A DNA stretch of 64,000 nt from Angustibacter luteus (lineage in GTDB: Bacteria > Actinomycetota > Actinomycetes > Actinomycetales > Angustibacteraceae). The first letter of the stretch is position 1; each line of letters begins with the position of its first letter. This document shows positions 17,322 through 24,442 of this stretch, piece by piece. The DNA is taken from assembly GCF_039541115.1 (NCBI RefSeq), contig NZ_BAABFP010000005.1:604447-668446 (forward strand). The letters are read 5' to 3'. A model generated the notes under the pieces. It was given only the letters and a program-made list of their open reading frames with translations, was not told the DNA's origin and made no database searches. Made by a program: the position numbers and the translations under genes.

Positions 17322-18557
17322 ATGAACGAGTCCGAGTACTGGAAGAACCGGCGCAAGCAGGCACTGGCCAGGGCGCTCGCGCGCGGTCCCGAAGGGGGCG
17401 GTGTGTCGCAGGTCGACGCCGACGAGGGCTACCTCTACCGACCCGGTCAGCTGCTGTTGGGTCGTGGCGCGGTCGACGAGCTCCGGAGCGAGACGCAGTC
17501 CTCGCGCGTGCGCCCCGTCGAGTCCCTGAACGCTCGCTTCGAGGACCGCGGCGTCGACCTGCAGGCCTGGTCCATCCCGAGCGATGTACGGCTCACCGCA
17601 CTGCAACGCACGCTCGCACCTCGAGCAGAGGCGGTCGGCTCGCACGTCGCCCTGAACCACGTGTTCGCCGGCGAGTGGGTCTACCAGGGCGGTCCGGCCA
17701 CCGAACCGCACCTGGCGCCGGAGCTGCCGGCGCCCGGTCGGATCGACCTGACGTCATCCGAGCCGGTTCTCGCCGTGCTCGACACCGGCGTCACCGATCC
17801 GGCGCACCCCTACTTCGCCGACGCGCTGCTGGACGAGATGGCGGACGACGTGGACGTCCTGGACGAGGACCACAACCGGTACCTGGACACCGAGGCCGGT
17901 CACGGGACATTCATCTGCGGCTTGGCCCAGCGCGTCGCTCCTGGGCTGGCGCTCGAGCAGCGCAAGGTGCTGACTCCCAACGGGTTCGGCGACGACCTGA
18001 GCGTCGCCCTCGGTGTCGCCGAGACGACCGCGCCGGTCATCAACCTGTCGCTGGGCGGGTACACCCGGGACAACCGACGTCCGCGGGCGCTCCGCGCGGC
18101 ACTGGCGGCACTTGACCCCTCGCGGGTCGTCGTTGCCGCAGCCGGCAACAACGGCCACAGCCGGCGGTTCTGGCCGGCGGCCTTCCACGAGGTCATCGCC
18201 GTGGCCGCCTACGACAGTGCGAACGGCCGAACTGCCGACTTCAGCAACTACGGCCCGTGGGTCGATGTCTGCGCGCCCGGCGTGTCCCTGCACAGCTCCT
18301 TCGTTGACGGGCGCCGTGGCGACGCCAGCGACGATCCGACGTTCTCCGGCTGGGCCGCGTGGAGCGGGACGTCGTTCGCCGCACCCCTGGTGGCCGCAGA
18401 GATCGCTCGTCGGGTGGCGGCGGCGTCGGGCAGGAGCGCCCAGGAGGTCGCCGACGAGTTCCTCGGCGAGCTCGGGGACCTGCCGGACGACGGCTACGGG
18501 CGGCGGTACGAGCCCGAGACGAACGTGCGCTTGGCTGACGTGTCGTCTGGGGTCTAG
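17322..18557 (+). CDS. Cytoplasmic subtilisin-like (S8) serine protease
   Basis: 411 residues. The catalytic triad is intact: Asp154 in AVLDTGV, His194 in GHGTFICG, Ser351 in SGTSFAAP, with the oxyanion Asn near 276 (AAAGNNG). Unusually for a subtilase, there is no signal peptide, no membrane segment and no obvious secretion prodomain. Residues 1-140 begin very basic (NRRKQALARALARG) and include YLYRPGQLLLG, a non-catalytic region that may bind a partner or regulate activity. The gene converges on the TPR-CHAT protease gene with one base between the stop codons. It follows the 58-aa gene and its hairpin and is probably co-expressed by read-through. AAGGACGG precedes the ATG. Substrate unknown. 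Confidence 0.9.
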   Translation: MNESEYWKNRRKQALARALARGPEGGGVSQVDADEGYLYRPGQLLLGRGAVDELRSETQSSRVRPVESLNARFEDRGVDLQAWSIPSDVRLTALQRTLAPRAEAVGSHVALNHVFAGEWVYQGGPATEPHLAPELPAPGRIDLTSSEPVLAVLDTGVTDPAHPYFADALLDEMADDVDVLDEDHNRYLDTEAGHGTFICGLAQRVAPGLALEQRKVLTPNGFGDDLSVALGVAETTAPVINLSLGGYTRDNRRPRALRAALAALDPSRVVVAAAGNNGHSRRFWPAAFHEVIAVAAYDSANGRTADFSNYGPWVDVCAPGVSLHSSFVDGRRGDASDDPTFSGWAAWSGTSFAAPLVAAEIARRVAAASGRSAQEVADEFLGELGDLPDDGYGRRYEPETNVRLADVSSGV

Positions 18558-18558
18558 C

Positions 18559-21309
18559 TCAGCAGCCGTAGAGGTCGAACCCGGCCGTGGTGGCGTATCC
18601 GGCCGGGGAATCGAGGTCGAGGGTGCGGCGCGCCGCGAGGAGCGCCGCACCCGCGTCGAGTCCTGCCGCGAGGTTGCGGTGCAAGGCGTCCATCAGCACC
18701 GCCGTCTCCTGGTCAGGTGTCGGCAGCGTCGTCGCGATCACCCCGGCAGACCCCATGGTCAGCAGCGCGTGCGCGACCCCGAGCAGCTGGTTCCCGGGCA
18801 GCACCGCGGCTGCGGCCGAGTGGCAGGCGGCCAGGACGACGAGCTCCGGCGGCCGCGCCAGGCCCTCGAGGTCGTAGACGGTGAGGTCGCCGTCGGCCAG
18901 CCGCAGGGAGGAGAGCAGCGGGTTGTCGGAGCGGAAGGTGCCGTGGGCGGCGATGTGCGCCACCGAGGCGCCGTCCAACAGCTCGAGCGTGCGGGCGACC
19001 GTCGCTGCGTCGCCGAACTCGACGGTCGCGTAGCGCGCCCGGTGCTCCGGCAGGGTTGGCGCCAGCGTGACACCGGGACCGGTCACGAACACCTCGGGTC
19101 GGTCGACGCTCTTCGGCGCTCGCATCGACCTGTTGGCCCGCGCTGCGAGCCACGCCGTCCCAGAGCGGACCAGGTGCACCGGGATATCGGTCAGGCTCGG
19201 CAGCAGCCCCCAGGGAACCGCGTGCAGCGCCTCGGTAGGTGCGATCACCAGCCCGGGCACGTCCTGCGGCGACCCCAGCTGAAGCGCAGCGCGAACGGGC
19301 TCGACCAGCACATCGTCGAGGTGGGACGCCGCAGCCTTGGCTCCGGCCAGCGCAGCCGCAAGGGAGGCCTGGCTGCCGCGTCCGGTGGCGAGCCTGGCCA
19401 GCGCGAACTGCAGGTGCTCCAGTCCGTCCTCCACGTCGCTGACCAGACCCAGGTCGAAGACACGAACCCGCGCTGCTCCGGAGCCGGCGACCGTCAGGGC
19501 GTGCAGTCCGCCGTCCGAGACCACGTACTCCACGAAGCCCCGCCCGGCCAGGCCGGCGGCCAGCTCCACGGCCGCCGCCGGCGGCAGCGGCGGGCTCCAC
19601 GCGCCAGGCTCGGTGCGCCGGCTCAGCCGCACGACGTCGCGCTCCCGGGCCGCGAGGGTGGCAGCAGCGGCACGGTCACCGGACGCGCCCACTGCTGCCT
19701 CCTGCGCCTCGGTCGAGGCCCGACGCAGTCGCTCGATCGCCAGCGACAGCTCGGGATCACGCGGGGGCCGGACCGGTCGGGACCGCAGGTCCTGCCCACG
19801 CCAGCGCTCGACCTCACGGAGCAACCGGTCGGCCGAGCCGCTCTCCAGTGCGACCCTGATGCCCACCCGCGCGAGGTCCTGCGCGATCGCGGGCACGTGC
19901 GCTTGGAGGTCACTGGCGCCCAACCCTGCTCGGTGGCGGGACAGCACCGTCATGCCGGCCCGGACCGCGCTGGCGGCGCCCTGGACGTCACCACGGCGCT
20001 GGCGCAGCAGTGCCGCCGCGTGCCAGTAGCGGATACGCGTCACGGACGACGCGCCTCCCGAGGCGGCGGACGCTTCGGCCAGCAGGTCACCCGCCACGTC
20101 GTGCCGTCCCGCGGCCGAGGCCATGCGCGCGGCGGCCAGTCGGGCCTCGATGGCGGCGTCCGCCCAGCGGGCGTCGTCCAGCGCGGTGACCAGGCCACGG
20201 GCACGTCGGACCAGCCCGGTGTCACCACCGTCGTCCTCCAGCGCCAGCAGCTCGAGCAGTCGGGCCTGGAGCACCCAGCCCGCTCGCCGCTGCTTCCCGG
20301 CGAGCTCGCGCGCCGACCGGGCGTAGTCGGCGGAGCTGGCGGCGTCGTGGTCCAACAAGGTGATCCGCGCCAGGAGCGCTTCGCACTCCATCAGGTCCGC
20401 GCCCAGCTGCGCCTGCGCCAGCGCTACGTGGGCTCTCTCGGCCAGCTCACGGGCTTCGCCGACCACCCCGCAGGAGAGCATCAACGACGCCCGGTCAAGC
20501 AGGCGCAGCCCGACGATGTACCCGTGCCGATCGCAGATGGGATCGGCCTCGTCGAAGCGCTCGAGCGCGAGCACGACGTCACCACGCTCTCGGGCCAGAC
20601 AGCCCAGGTTCCAGGTGATCGCTGCCGCGTCCATCTCGCGTCCGCCGGCCAGGTGCAGGTCGCGGGCCCGAACCAGATCGACCTCGGCCGCGGACAGCTC
20701 CCCCTGGAAGGCGTGCAGGATGCCCCGGTTGCACCGCGCCCTGGACTCCCAGACGTCGTCCCGCGCCTTCTGCAGCACCGGAACGGCGTCGTCGTAGATG
20801 TCCAACGCGTCCCCGAAGCGCCCGCAACGCTGCAAGATCAAGGCTCGCTGTGCCTGCAGTCGTGCCTGCGCCACTCCCTGCAGCACGTCAGCCGCCGTCG
20901 CGGACTGGCGCAGCGCCTGTGAGGTCTTGCCCAGGTCCAGCAGCACGAACGACCGGGTCATCCGGGCCTCGGCGGCGCTCTGCAGGTCGCCGGCCTGGGT
21001 GGCCGAGCGGACCGCGCGCAGCAACGCGTCCTCCGCGGTGGCGAGGTCGCCCTTGGCCCGGGCGCCCAGCCCGAGCGCCCGCCAGGCCAGCGTCCGCGCG
21101 GCGGCGTCCGGACGGCCCCGGGCCACCGCCAGCGCCCGCTCGGCCCGCGCGATCGCCGCGGAAGGATCGGTGCCGACGAGCTCCATGGCCTCGGCCGCGA
21201 GCCGAGCAGCGTCCGAGACCACGACCGGGAGGTCGGTGCCCGGGCGCGACGGCGCGACCGCCTGCTTCGGGACGGTCATCGTGGGCGCTGGCTCAGTCTG
21301 GGTCACCAC
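18559..21309 (-). CDS. TPR-CHAT protein (caspase-like cysteine protease)
   Basis: 916 residues. Residues ~35-450 are TPR-like helical repeats (AIARAERALAVARG, AEDALLRAVRSATQAGD, ALRQSATAADVLQ). The C-terminal ~280 residues form a CHAT domain, a caspase-relative fold. His789 in AHIAAHGTF and Cys829 in VVLAACHS give the expected His-Cys dyad, so it is probably an active peptidase. It is the last gene of sigma factor - 149-aa protein - CHAT, starting 24 bp after the 149-aa stop. GGAG lies 7 nt before the GTG. TPR-CHAT proteases in other systems are switched on by a partner binding the TPRs and cleave a specific regulator; that this one acts on the sigma pathway or the peptide is inference. Confidence 0.9.
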   Translation of the reverse strand: MVTQTEPAPTMTVPKQAVAPSRPGTDLPVVVSDAARLAAEAMELVGTDPSAAIARAERALAVARGRPDAAARTLAWRALGLGARAKGDLATAEDALLRAVRSATQAGDLQSAAEARMTRSFVLLDLGKTSQALRQSATAADVLQGVAQARLQAQRALILQRCGRFGDALDIYDDAVPVLQKARDDVWESRARCNRGILHAFQGELSAAEVDLVRARDLHLAGGREMDAAAITWNLGCLARERGDVVLALERFDEADPICDRHGYIVGLRLLDRASLMLSCGVVGEARELAERAHVALAQAQLGADLMECEALLARITLLDHDAASSADYARSARELAGKQRRAGWVLQARLLELLALEDDGGDTGLVRRARGLVTALDDARWADAAIEARLAAARMASAAGRHDVAGDLLAEASAASGGASSVTRIRYWHAAALLRQRRGDVQGAASAVRAGMTVLSRHRAGLGASDLQAHVPAIAQDLARVGIRVALESGSADRLLREVERWRGQDLRSRPVRPPRDPELSLAIERLRRASTEAQEAAVGASGDRAAAATLAARERDVVRLSRRTEPGAWSPPLPPAAAVELAAGLAGRGFVEYVVSDGGLHALTVAGSGAARVRVFDLGLVSDVEDGLEHLQFALARLATGRGSQASLAAALAGAKAAASHLDDVLVEPVRAALQLGSPQDVPGLVIAPTEALHAVPWGLLPSLTDIPVHLVRSGTAWLAARANRSMRAPKSVDRPEVFVTGPGVTLAPTLPEHRARYATVEFGDAATVARTLELLDGASVAHIAAHGTFRSDNPLLSSLRLADGDLTVYDLEGLARPPELVVLAACHSAAAAVLPGNQLLGVAHALLTMGSAGVIATTLPTPDQETAVLMDALHRNLAAGLDAGAALLAARRTLDLDSPAGYATTAGFDLYGC

Positions 21310-21333
21310 GAGCAGTCTCCTACACGGAGAAGC

Positions 21334-21783
21334 TCACAAGGAAACCCATTCGGTACGAAGTCGGCGGCCGTCGGCGGTCGTGAGCCGCAGGCTGAGCGTC
21401 CGCGCGCTCACCTCGGCCCGGAACCGACCCATCGAGTCGACGGCGATGGGCTCGACGCCGGCCAGGGTGTGCACGAACATCTCGCGGACCGCGCCGGTGA
21501 CCTGCCCGACGAGTGCCCAGCCGTGCCGCTCGCGCCGGGAGCCGAGGTCGATCTCCAGCCCCTCCAGGGCGAAGGACAGCCAGTTGTCGGAGTCGCCGCG
21601 CACCAGCGTGGTGGCCATGGACTCCACGAGCGGGATCAGCTCGGCGTCCAGGTCGCGCAGGATGAACGCCGCGCGGGCCGCCTCGCTGACCACCTCGGGC
21701 ACGGGGTCGAGCTGGTCGTACATCGCAGCCAGCTCGGTGAGCAGCCGCTCGTCCGGGTCCGGGGGCGTGATGATGGGCATCAT
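21334..21783 (-). CDS. 149-aa conserved protein between sigma factor and CHAT protease
   Basis: The N-terminal half is helical (ERLLTELAAMYDQLDPVPEVVSEAARAAFILRDLDAELIPLV). The C-terminal half has alternating beta character and a GQVTGAVREMFVH...VDSMGRFRAEV pattern like a carboxypeptidase-regulatory or Ig-like sandwich, ending LRTEWVSL. No HxxxCxxC zinc anti-sigma motif and no membrane segment are present. It overlaps the sigma gene by ATGA, behind GGGAGGGG, so sigma and this protein are made together. By position it is the best candidate for a sigma-binding regulator or an adaptor linking sigma and CHAT. I recall similar proteins next to ECF sigma genes in other actinobacteria, but no experimental role. 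Confidence 0.75.
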   Translation of the reverse strand: MMPIITPPDPDERLLTELAAMYDQLDPVPEVVSEAARAAFILRDLDAELIPLVESMATTLVRGDSDNWLSFALEGLEIDLGSRRERHGWALVGQVTGAVREMFVHTLAGVEPIAVDSMGRFRAEVSARTLSLRLTTADGRRLRTEWVSL

Positions 21784-22442
21784 CTGTCCCCTCCCTTCGT
21801 GTCGTCGTCGCCGTCGTTGGGGTTGAACCCCATGTCCAGCAACACGTCCTTGAGTCGTTGCAGGCAGCGCCCCCGGGTGGGGCCGATACTGCCGATGGGC
21901 ATGCCGAACGCCTCGGACACCGCTTCGTACCGCGGTGGCGGCGAGGCCGACAGCACCCGGAGCAGGCGCTGGCAGCGGTCGTCCAGCTCTCGCACGGCGC
22001 GCAACAGGGTGGCGTCCCGCTCGCTGCTGAGCAGGGACTCCTCCACGCCGATGCCGTCGTCCGGCATGGTCTCGAGCATGTCGTCGGCCCCGTCGCGCCG
22101 TTCGCGCTGGCGCCGGGTGACGATGCGCAGGGACTCACGCCTGGAGGTCGTGGCGAGCCAGGCGCCGAGGCGCTCGGGCTCCTGGATGGCACCGAGGTGC
22201 TCGACGAGGCGCAACCAGGTGGTCTGCACCGCGTCGCCGCAGTCGGCCGTGTTGAGCCGGTGCGAGCGAGCCACCGACCAGACCAACCGCTCGTAGCGCC
22301 GGACGATCTCGTCCCACGCCGACTGGGCGCCGTTCGCGGCGCGCGCGAGCAGGTCCGCGACGCTGGCGTCGCCGACCGGAACGTTCGTCGCGGCCGACGG
22401 CTGCGACGTCGCGTTACCACCCGACGCGATACCGGCGCTCAC
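21780..22442 (-). CDS. ECF-type sigma-70 family factor
   Basis: 220 residues. After a low-complexity start, sigma region 2 spans ~28-105 (SAWDEIVRRYERLVWSVARSH, DAVQTTWLRLVEHL, WLATTSRRESLRIVTRR). An acidic linker follows, then region 4 at ~145-205 (RELDDRCQRLLRVLS, YEAVSEAFGMPIGSIGPTRGRCLQRL). Regions 1 and 3 are absent, as in ECF factors. It probably directs RNA polymerase to the GTATCA-N15-GCTCTGTCTGG elements, one of which lies upstream of this gene, so it should be autoregulated. The GTG at 22442 has GGGGAG upstream; longer starts, up to 22634, would lie above the predicted transcription start and are rejected. Confidence 0.88.
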   Translation of the reverse strand: MSAGIASGGNATSQPSAATNVPVGDASVADLLARAANGAQSAWDEIVRRYERLVWSVARSHRLNTADCGDAVQTTWLRLVEHLGAIQEPERLGAWLATTSRRESLRIVTRRQRERRDGADDMLETMPDDGIGVEESLLSSERDATLLRAVRELDDRCQRLLRVLSASPPPRYEAVSEAFGMPIGSIGPTRGRCLQRLKDVLLDMGFNPNDGDDDTKGGDR

Positions 22443-22537
22443 GGAACTCTCCCCAGGACGGCGGACTGCCCATTCTGGTCGCCCAGCGACCAGCGCGACA
22501 AGCCCGCCGTCCCCACACGCGAAATGCGCCCTCATGT

Positions 22538-22569
22538 CCAGACAGAGCAGAACGGGGGCATCCTGATAC
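22538..22569 (-). promoter_or_regulatory. Predicted autoregulatory ECF-sigma promoter, GTATCA-N15-GCTCTGTCTGG
   Basis: Read on the minus strand, GTATCA is at 22569-22564 and GCTCTGTCTGG at 22548-22538, 15 bases apart. The pair matches the element before the 58-aa gene base for base. It would start transcription around 22531, about 90 nt before the sigma GTG. Assignment to the module's own sigma factor is inferred. Confidence 0.72.
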
Positions 22570-22638
22570 GTGATGGTGAAACTTCTTCCCGGCTGCTCAC
22601 CAGCTGGACCGCCGCGAACGGGCGTAATCATCAAGCGC

Positions 22639-22644
22639 TAGCCT
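22639..22644 (+). promoter_or_regulatory. Possible -10 element TAGCCT for the biotin operon
   Basis: TAGCCT fits TANNNT and lies 54 nt before the bioY ATG, with GAGAGG as a Shine-Dalgarno in between. The -35 region is not clear. I do not see a convincing BioQ or BirA operator around it. Confidence 0.3.
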
Positions 22645-22698
22645 CCCCCTGCCGGGGGCGGCCGACGACGTCCGTCCCGCGTCCGACGAGAGGCTGAC

Positions 22699-23298
22699 AT
22701 GTCCGCACCCCGCTCATCCGCCCGCGATCTCGCCCTCATCGCCTCGTTCGCCGCCCTCATCGCGGTGCTCGGGCTGCCCGGGTCGATCAGCCTGTTCGGC
22801 AACGCCGTGCCGATCACGCTGCAGACGCTGGGCGTGATGCTGGCGGGCTCGATCCTCGGGTGGCGGCGCGGGTTCCTCGCGGTCCTGGTCTTCCTCGTGC
22901 TGGTCGCCGCCGGCCTGCCCCTGCTGGCCGGCGGGCGGGGTGGCCTCGCGGTGTTCACCGGCCCTAGCGCCGGCTACCTGATCGGCTGGCCGATCGGCGC
23001 CGCCGTGATCGGCTGGCTGGTCGAGCGCAAGCTGCCCGCCTACCCCGTCTGGTGGGGGTTCACCGCCAACATCATCGGCGGCATCGGCGTGATCTACCTG
23101 ATCGGCATCCCCGTGCAGGCCGAGGTGCTGGGCACCAAGACGGTCGTGGCGACCGCGATCAGCGCGCTCGTCTACCTCCCGGGCGACCTCGCGAAGGCGG
23201 TCATCGCCACCTTCGTCGCGGCTGGCGTCCACCGCGGCTACCCGAACGTGCTGCCCGCACCCCACCGCGAGCGTGAGGTCGCCGAGTCGGCGCACTGA
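22699..23298 (+). CDS. bioY: Biotin transporter substrate-binding subunit BioY
   Basis: 199-residue integral membrane protein, the S component of an energy-coupling-factor transporter. Six hydrophobic stretches alternate with short loops. The family motifs NAVPITLQTLGVMLAG, GGRGGLAVFTGPSAGYLIG and the YLPGDLAKA segment near the end are present. It binds biotin outside the membrane and works with BioM and BioN, encoded three genes downstream in the same direction. First gene of the operon, divergent from the sigma-factor gene. ATG with GAGAGG upstream. Confidence 0.92.
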   Translation: MSAPRSSARDLALIASFAALIAVLGLPGSISLFGNAVPITLQTLGVMLAGSILGWRRGFLAVLVFLVLVAAGLPLLAGGRGGLAVFTGPSAGYLIGWPIGAAVIGWLVERKLPAYPVWWGFTANIIGGIGVIYLIGIPVQAEVLGTKTVVATAISALVYLPGDLAKAVIATFVAAGVHRGYPNVLPAPHREREVAESAH

Positions 23299-23318
23299 CG
23301 CGCTGGGACGGCGAAGCC

Positions 23319-24437
23319 GTGGACGTCGAGACGCCGGCCCCGGAGGACCTGCTGGCTCGGCTGTCCACCCGCCTGGACGACGGCACCGCTGGCCCGCTGG
23401 CGGTCCTGGACCCGCGGTGGCCCGAGCCGCTGCGCCGGTCGGCCCGCGACCAGCTCGCCGCGGCGCGCGCGGCGGGGCGGCTGCACGAGGGCGACCTGGT
23501 CCTGTTCACCTCCGGCGCCACGGGCCGAGCGCGCGGTGTGGTGCGGACCGTCGAGTCGTGGCGGGCGAGCCTGGCCCCGCTGACGGACCTCACCGGCATC
23601 AGCGCGACGGACGACGTCTGGCTGCCACTCCCACTCTCGTCGTCGCTGTCGCTTTACGGCGGCCTGCACGCGGTCAGCGTGGGAGCAGCGGTCACCCGGA
23701 CCAGGACGCTGCCGCCCGCCGCCACAGCCGCCCACCTGGTCCCGACCCTGCTCGACGAGTCCTGCGCCCGGGCCGAGACCGGGACGCCGACCCGGCTGCG
23801 CACCGTGGTGGTCGCCGGTGCTGTCCTGTCCCCCGGTCTGCGGGCGCGGGCCGAGCGGCTGGGCTGGGACGTCGTGGAGTACTACGGCGCCGCGGAGCTC
23901 TCCTTCGTCGGCTGGCGCCGTGGCGGTGGACCGATGCACGACTTCCCCGGCGCCCGAACCCGGCTGGACGACGACGACCGACTCTGGGCCAGCTCGCCCT
24001 ACCTGGCTCGCGGCTACCTGGACGCCGATCCCGGCGGTGCCCTCCAGCGGGACGGCGAGTGGGCCACCGTGGGCGACCTGGCCCGGCTCGACAGGGACGG
24101 CTGGCGCGTGCTGGGCCGCGGATCGGCTGCCGTCACCACCGGCGGGCACACCGTGCTGGTCGAGGACGTCGAAGCCGCCCTCGCCGCGCTGCCGGGGGTG
24201 CTCGACGTCGCGGTGACCGGGCAGCCGCACCCGCGGTTCGGGCAGGTCGTCACGGCCGTGCTGGTCGTCGAGGACGGCGTCCGCCGACGCGACCTGGCCG
24301 GGCGGCTCGGCGCGCTGCCCGCACCCGCCCGCCCGCGCCGGTGGCTGCGCGCGACCACCATCGCGCGCACCGACACCGGCAAGATCCGGCGAGAAGAGAT
24401 CGCCCGCTCGGCGGACGACCTGCCCCCTCTACCCTGA
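23319..24437 (+). CDS. Short AMP-forming acyl-CoA ligase in the biotin operon (YhfT-like)
   Basis: 372 residues of the ANL superfamily. Core motifs are LFTSGATGRARG (63-72), EYYGAAELSFVG, VGDLARLDRDGW and the C-terminal TDTGKIRREEI with the catalytic Lys. It is ~100-130 residues shorter than usual because the N-terminal subdomain before the TSG motif is nearly absent, a size closer to MenE-like ligases. It activates a carboxylic acid as acyl-AMP and then acyl-CoA. In Bacillus the BirA-controlled yhfU-yhfT-yhfS operon (BioY, acyl-CoA ligase, thiolase) has the same gene content, pointing to a biotin-precursor or fatty-acid role here. GTG start, 20 bp after bioY. Confidence 0.82.
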   Translation: MDVETPAPEDLLARLSTRLDDGTAGPLAVLDPRWPEPLRRSARDQLAAARAAGRLHEGDLVLFTSGATGRARGVVRTVESWRASLAPLTDLTGISATDDVWLPLPLSSSLSLYGGLHAVSVGAAVTRTRTLPPAATAAHLVPTLLDESCARAETGTPTRLRTVVVAGAVLSPGLRARAERLGWDVVEYYGAAELSFVGWRRGGGPMHDFPGARTRLDDDDRLWASSPYLARGYLDADPGGALQRDGEWATVGDLARLDRDGWRVLGRGSAAVTTGGHTVLVEDVEAALAALPGVLDVAVTGQPHPRFGQVVTAVLVVEDGVRRRDLAGRLGALPAPARPRRWLRATTIARTDTGKIRREEIARSADDLPPLP

Positions 24438-24442
24438 GCCCG

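Noticed and set aside
18013-20922. Very long open frame (about 970 codons) on the plus strand opposite the CHAT gene
   Set aside because: Composition is Arg/Gln/Gly-rich nonsense typical of antisense frames in high-GC DNA. The minus-strand frame has clear TPR and CHAT motifs. Similar shadows oppose the Mur ligase, tkt, pgi, zwf and uvrA genes.
17032-22569. A type III-E CRISPR (Craspase) locus, because of TPR-CHAT beside a sigma factor
   Set aside because: No Cas7-11, Csx30-like 500-residue protein, reverse transcriptase or CRISPR array is visible in the window; only the logic is similar.
22443-22634. Longer sigma-factor start (up to 22634)
   Set aside because: It would extend above the predicted promoter and transcription start, has no family similarity, and GTG 22442 has a good Shine-Dalgarno.
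22600-22698. BioQ or BirA operator upstream of bioY
   Set aside because: The nearest candidate (CGAACGGGCGTAA, around 22615-22627) matches a TGAAC-N3-GTTAC-like site only partly; not enough to call.
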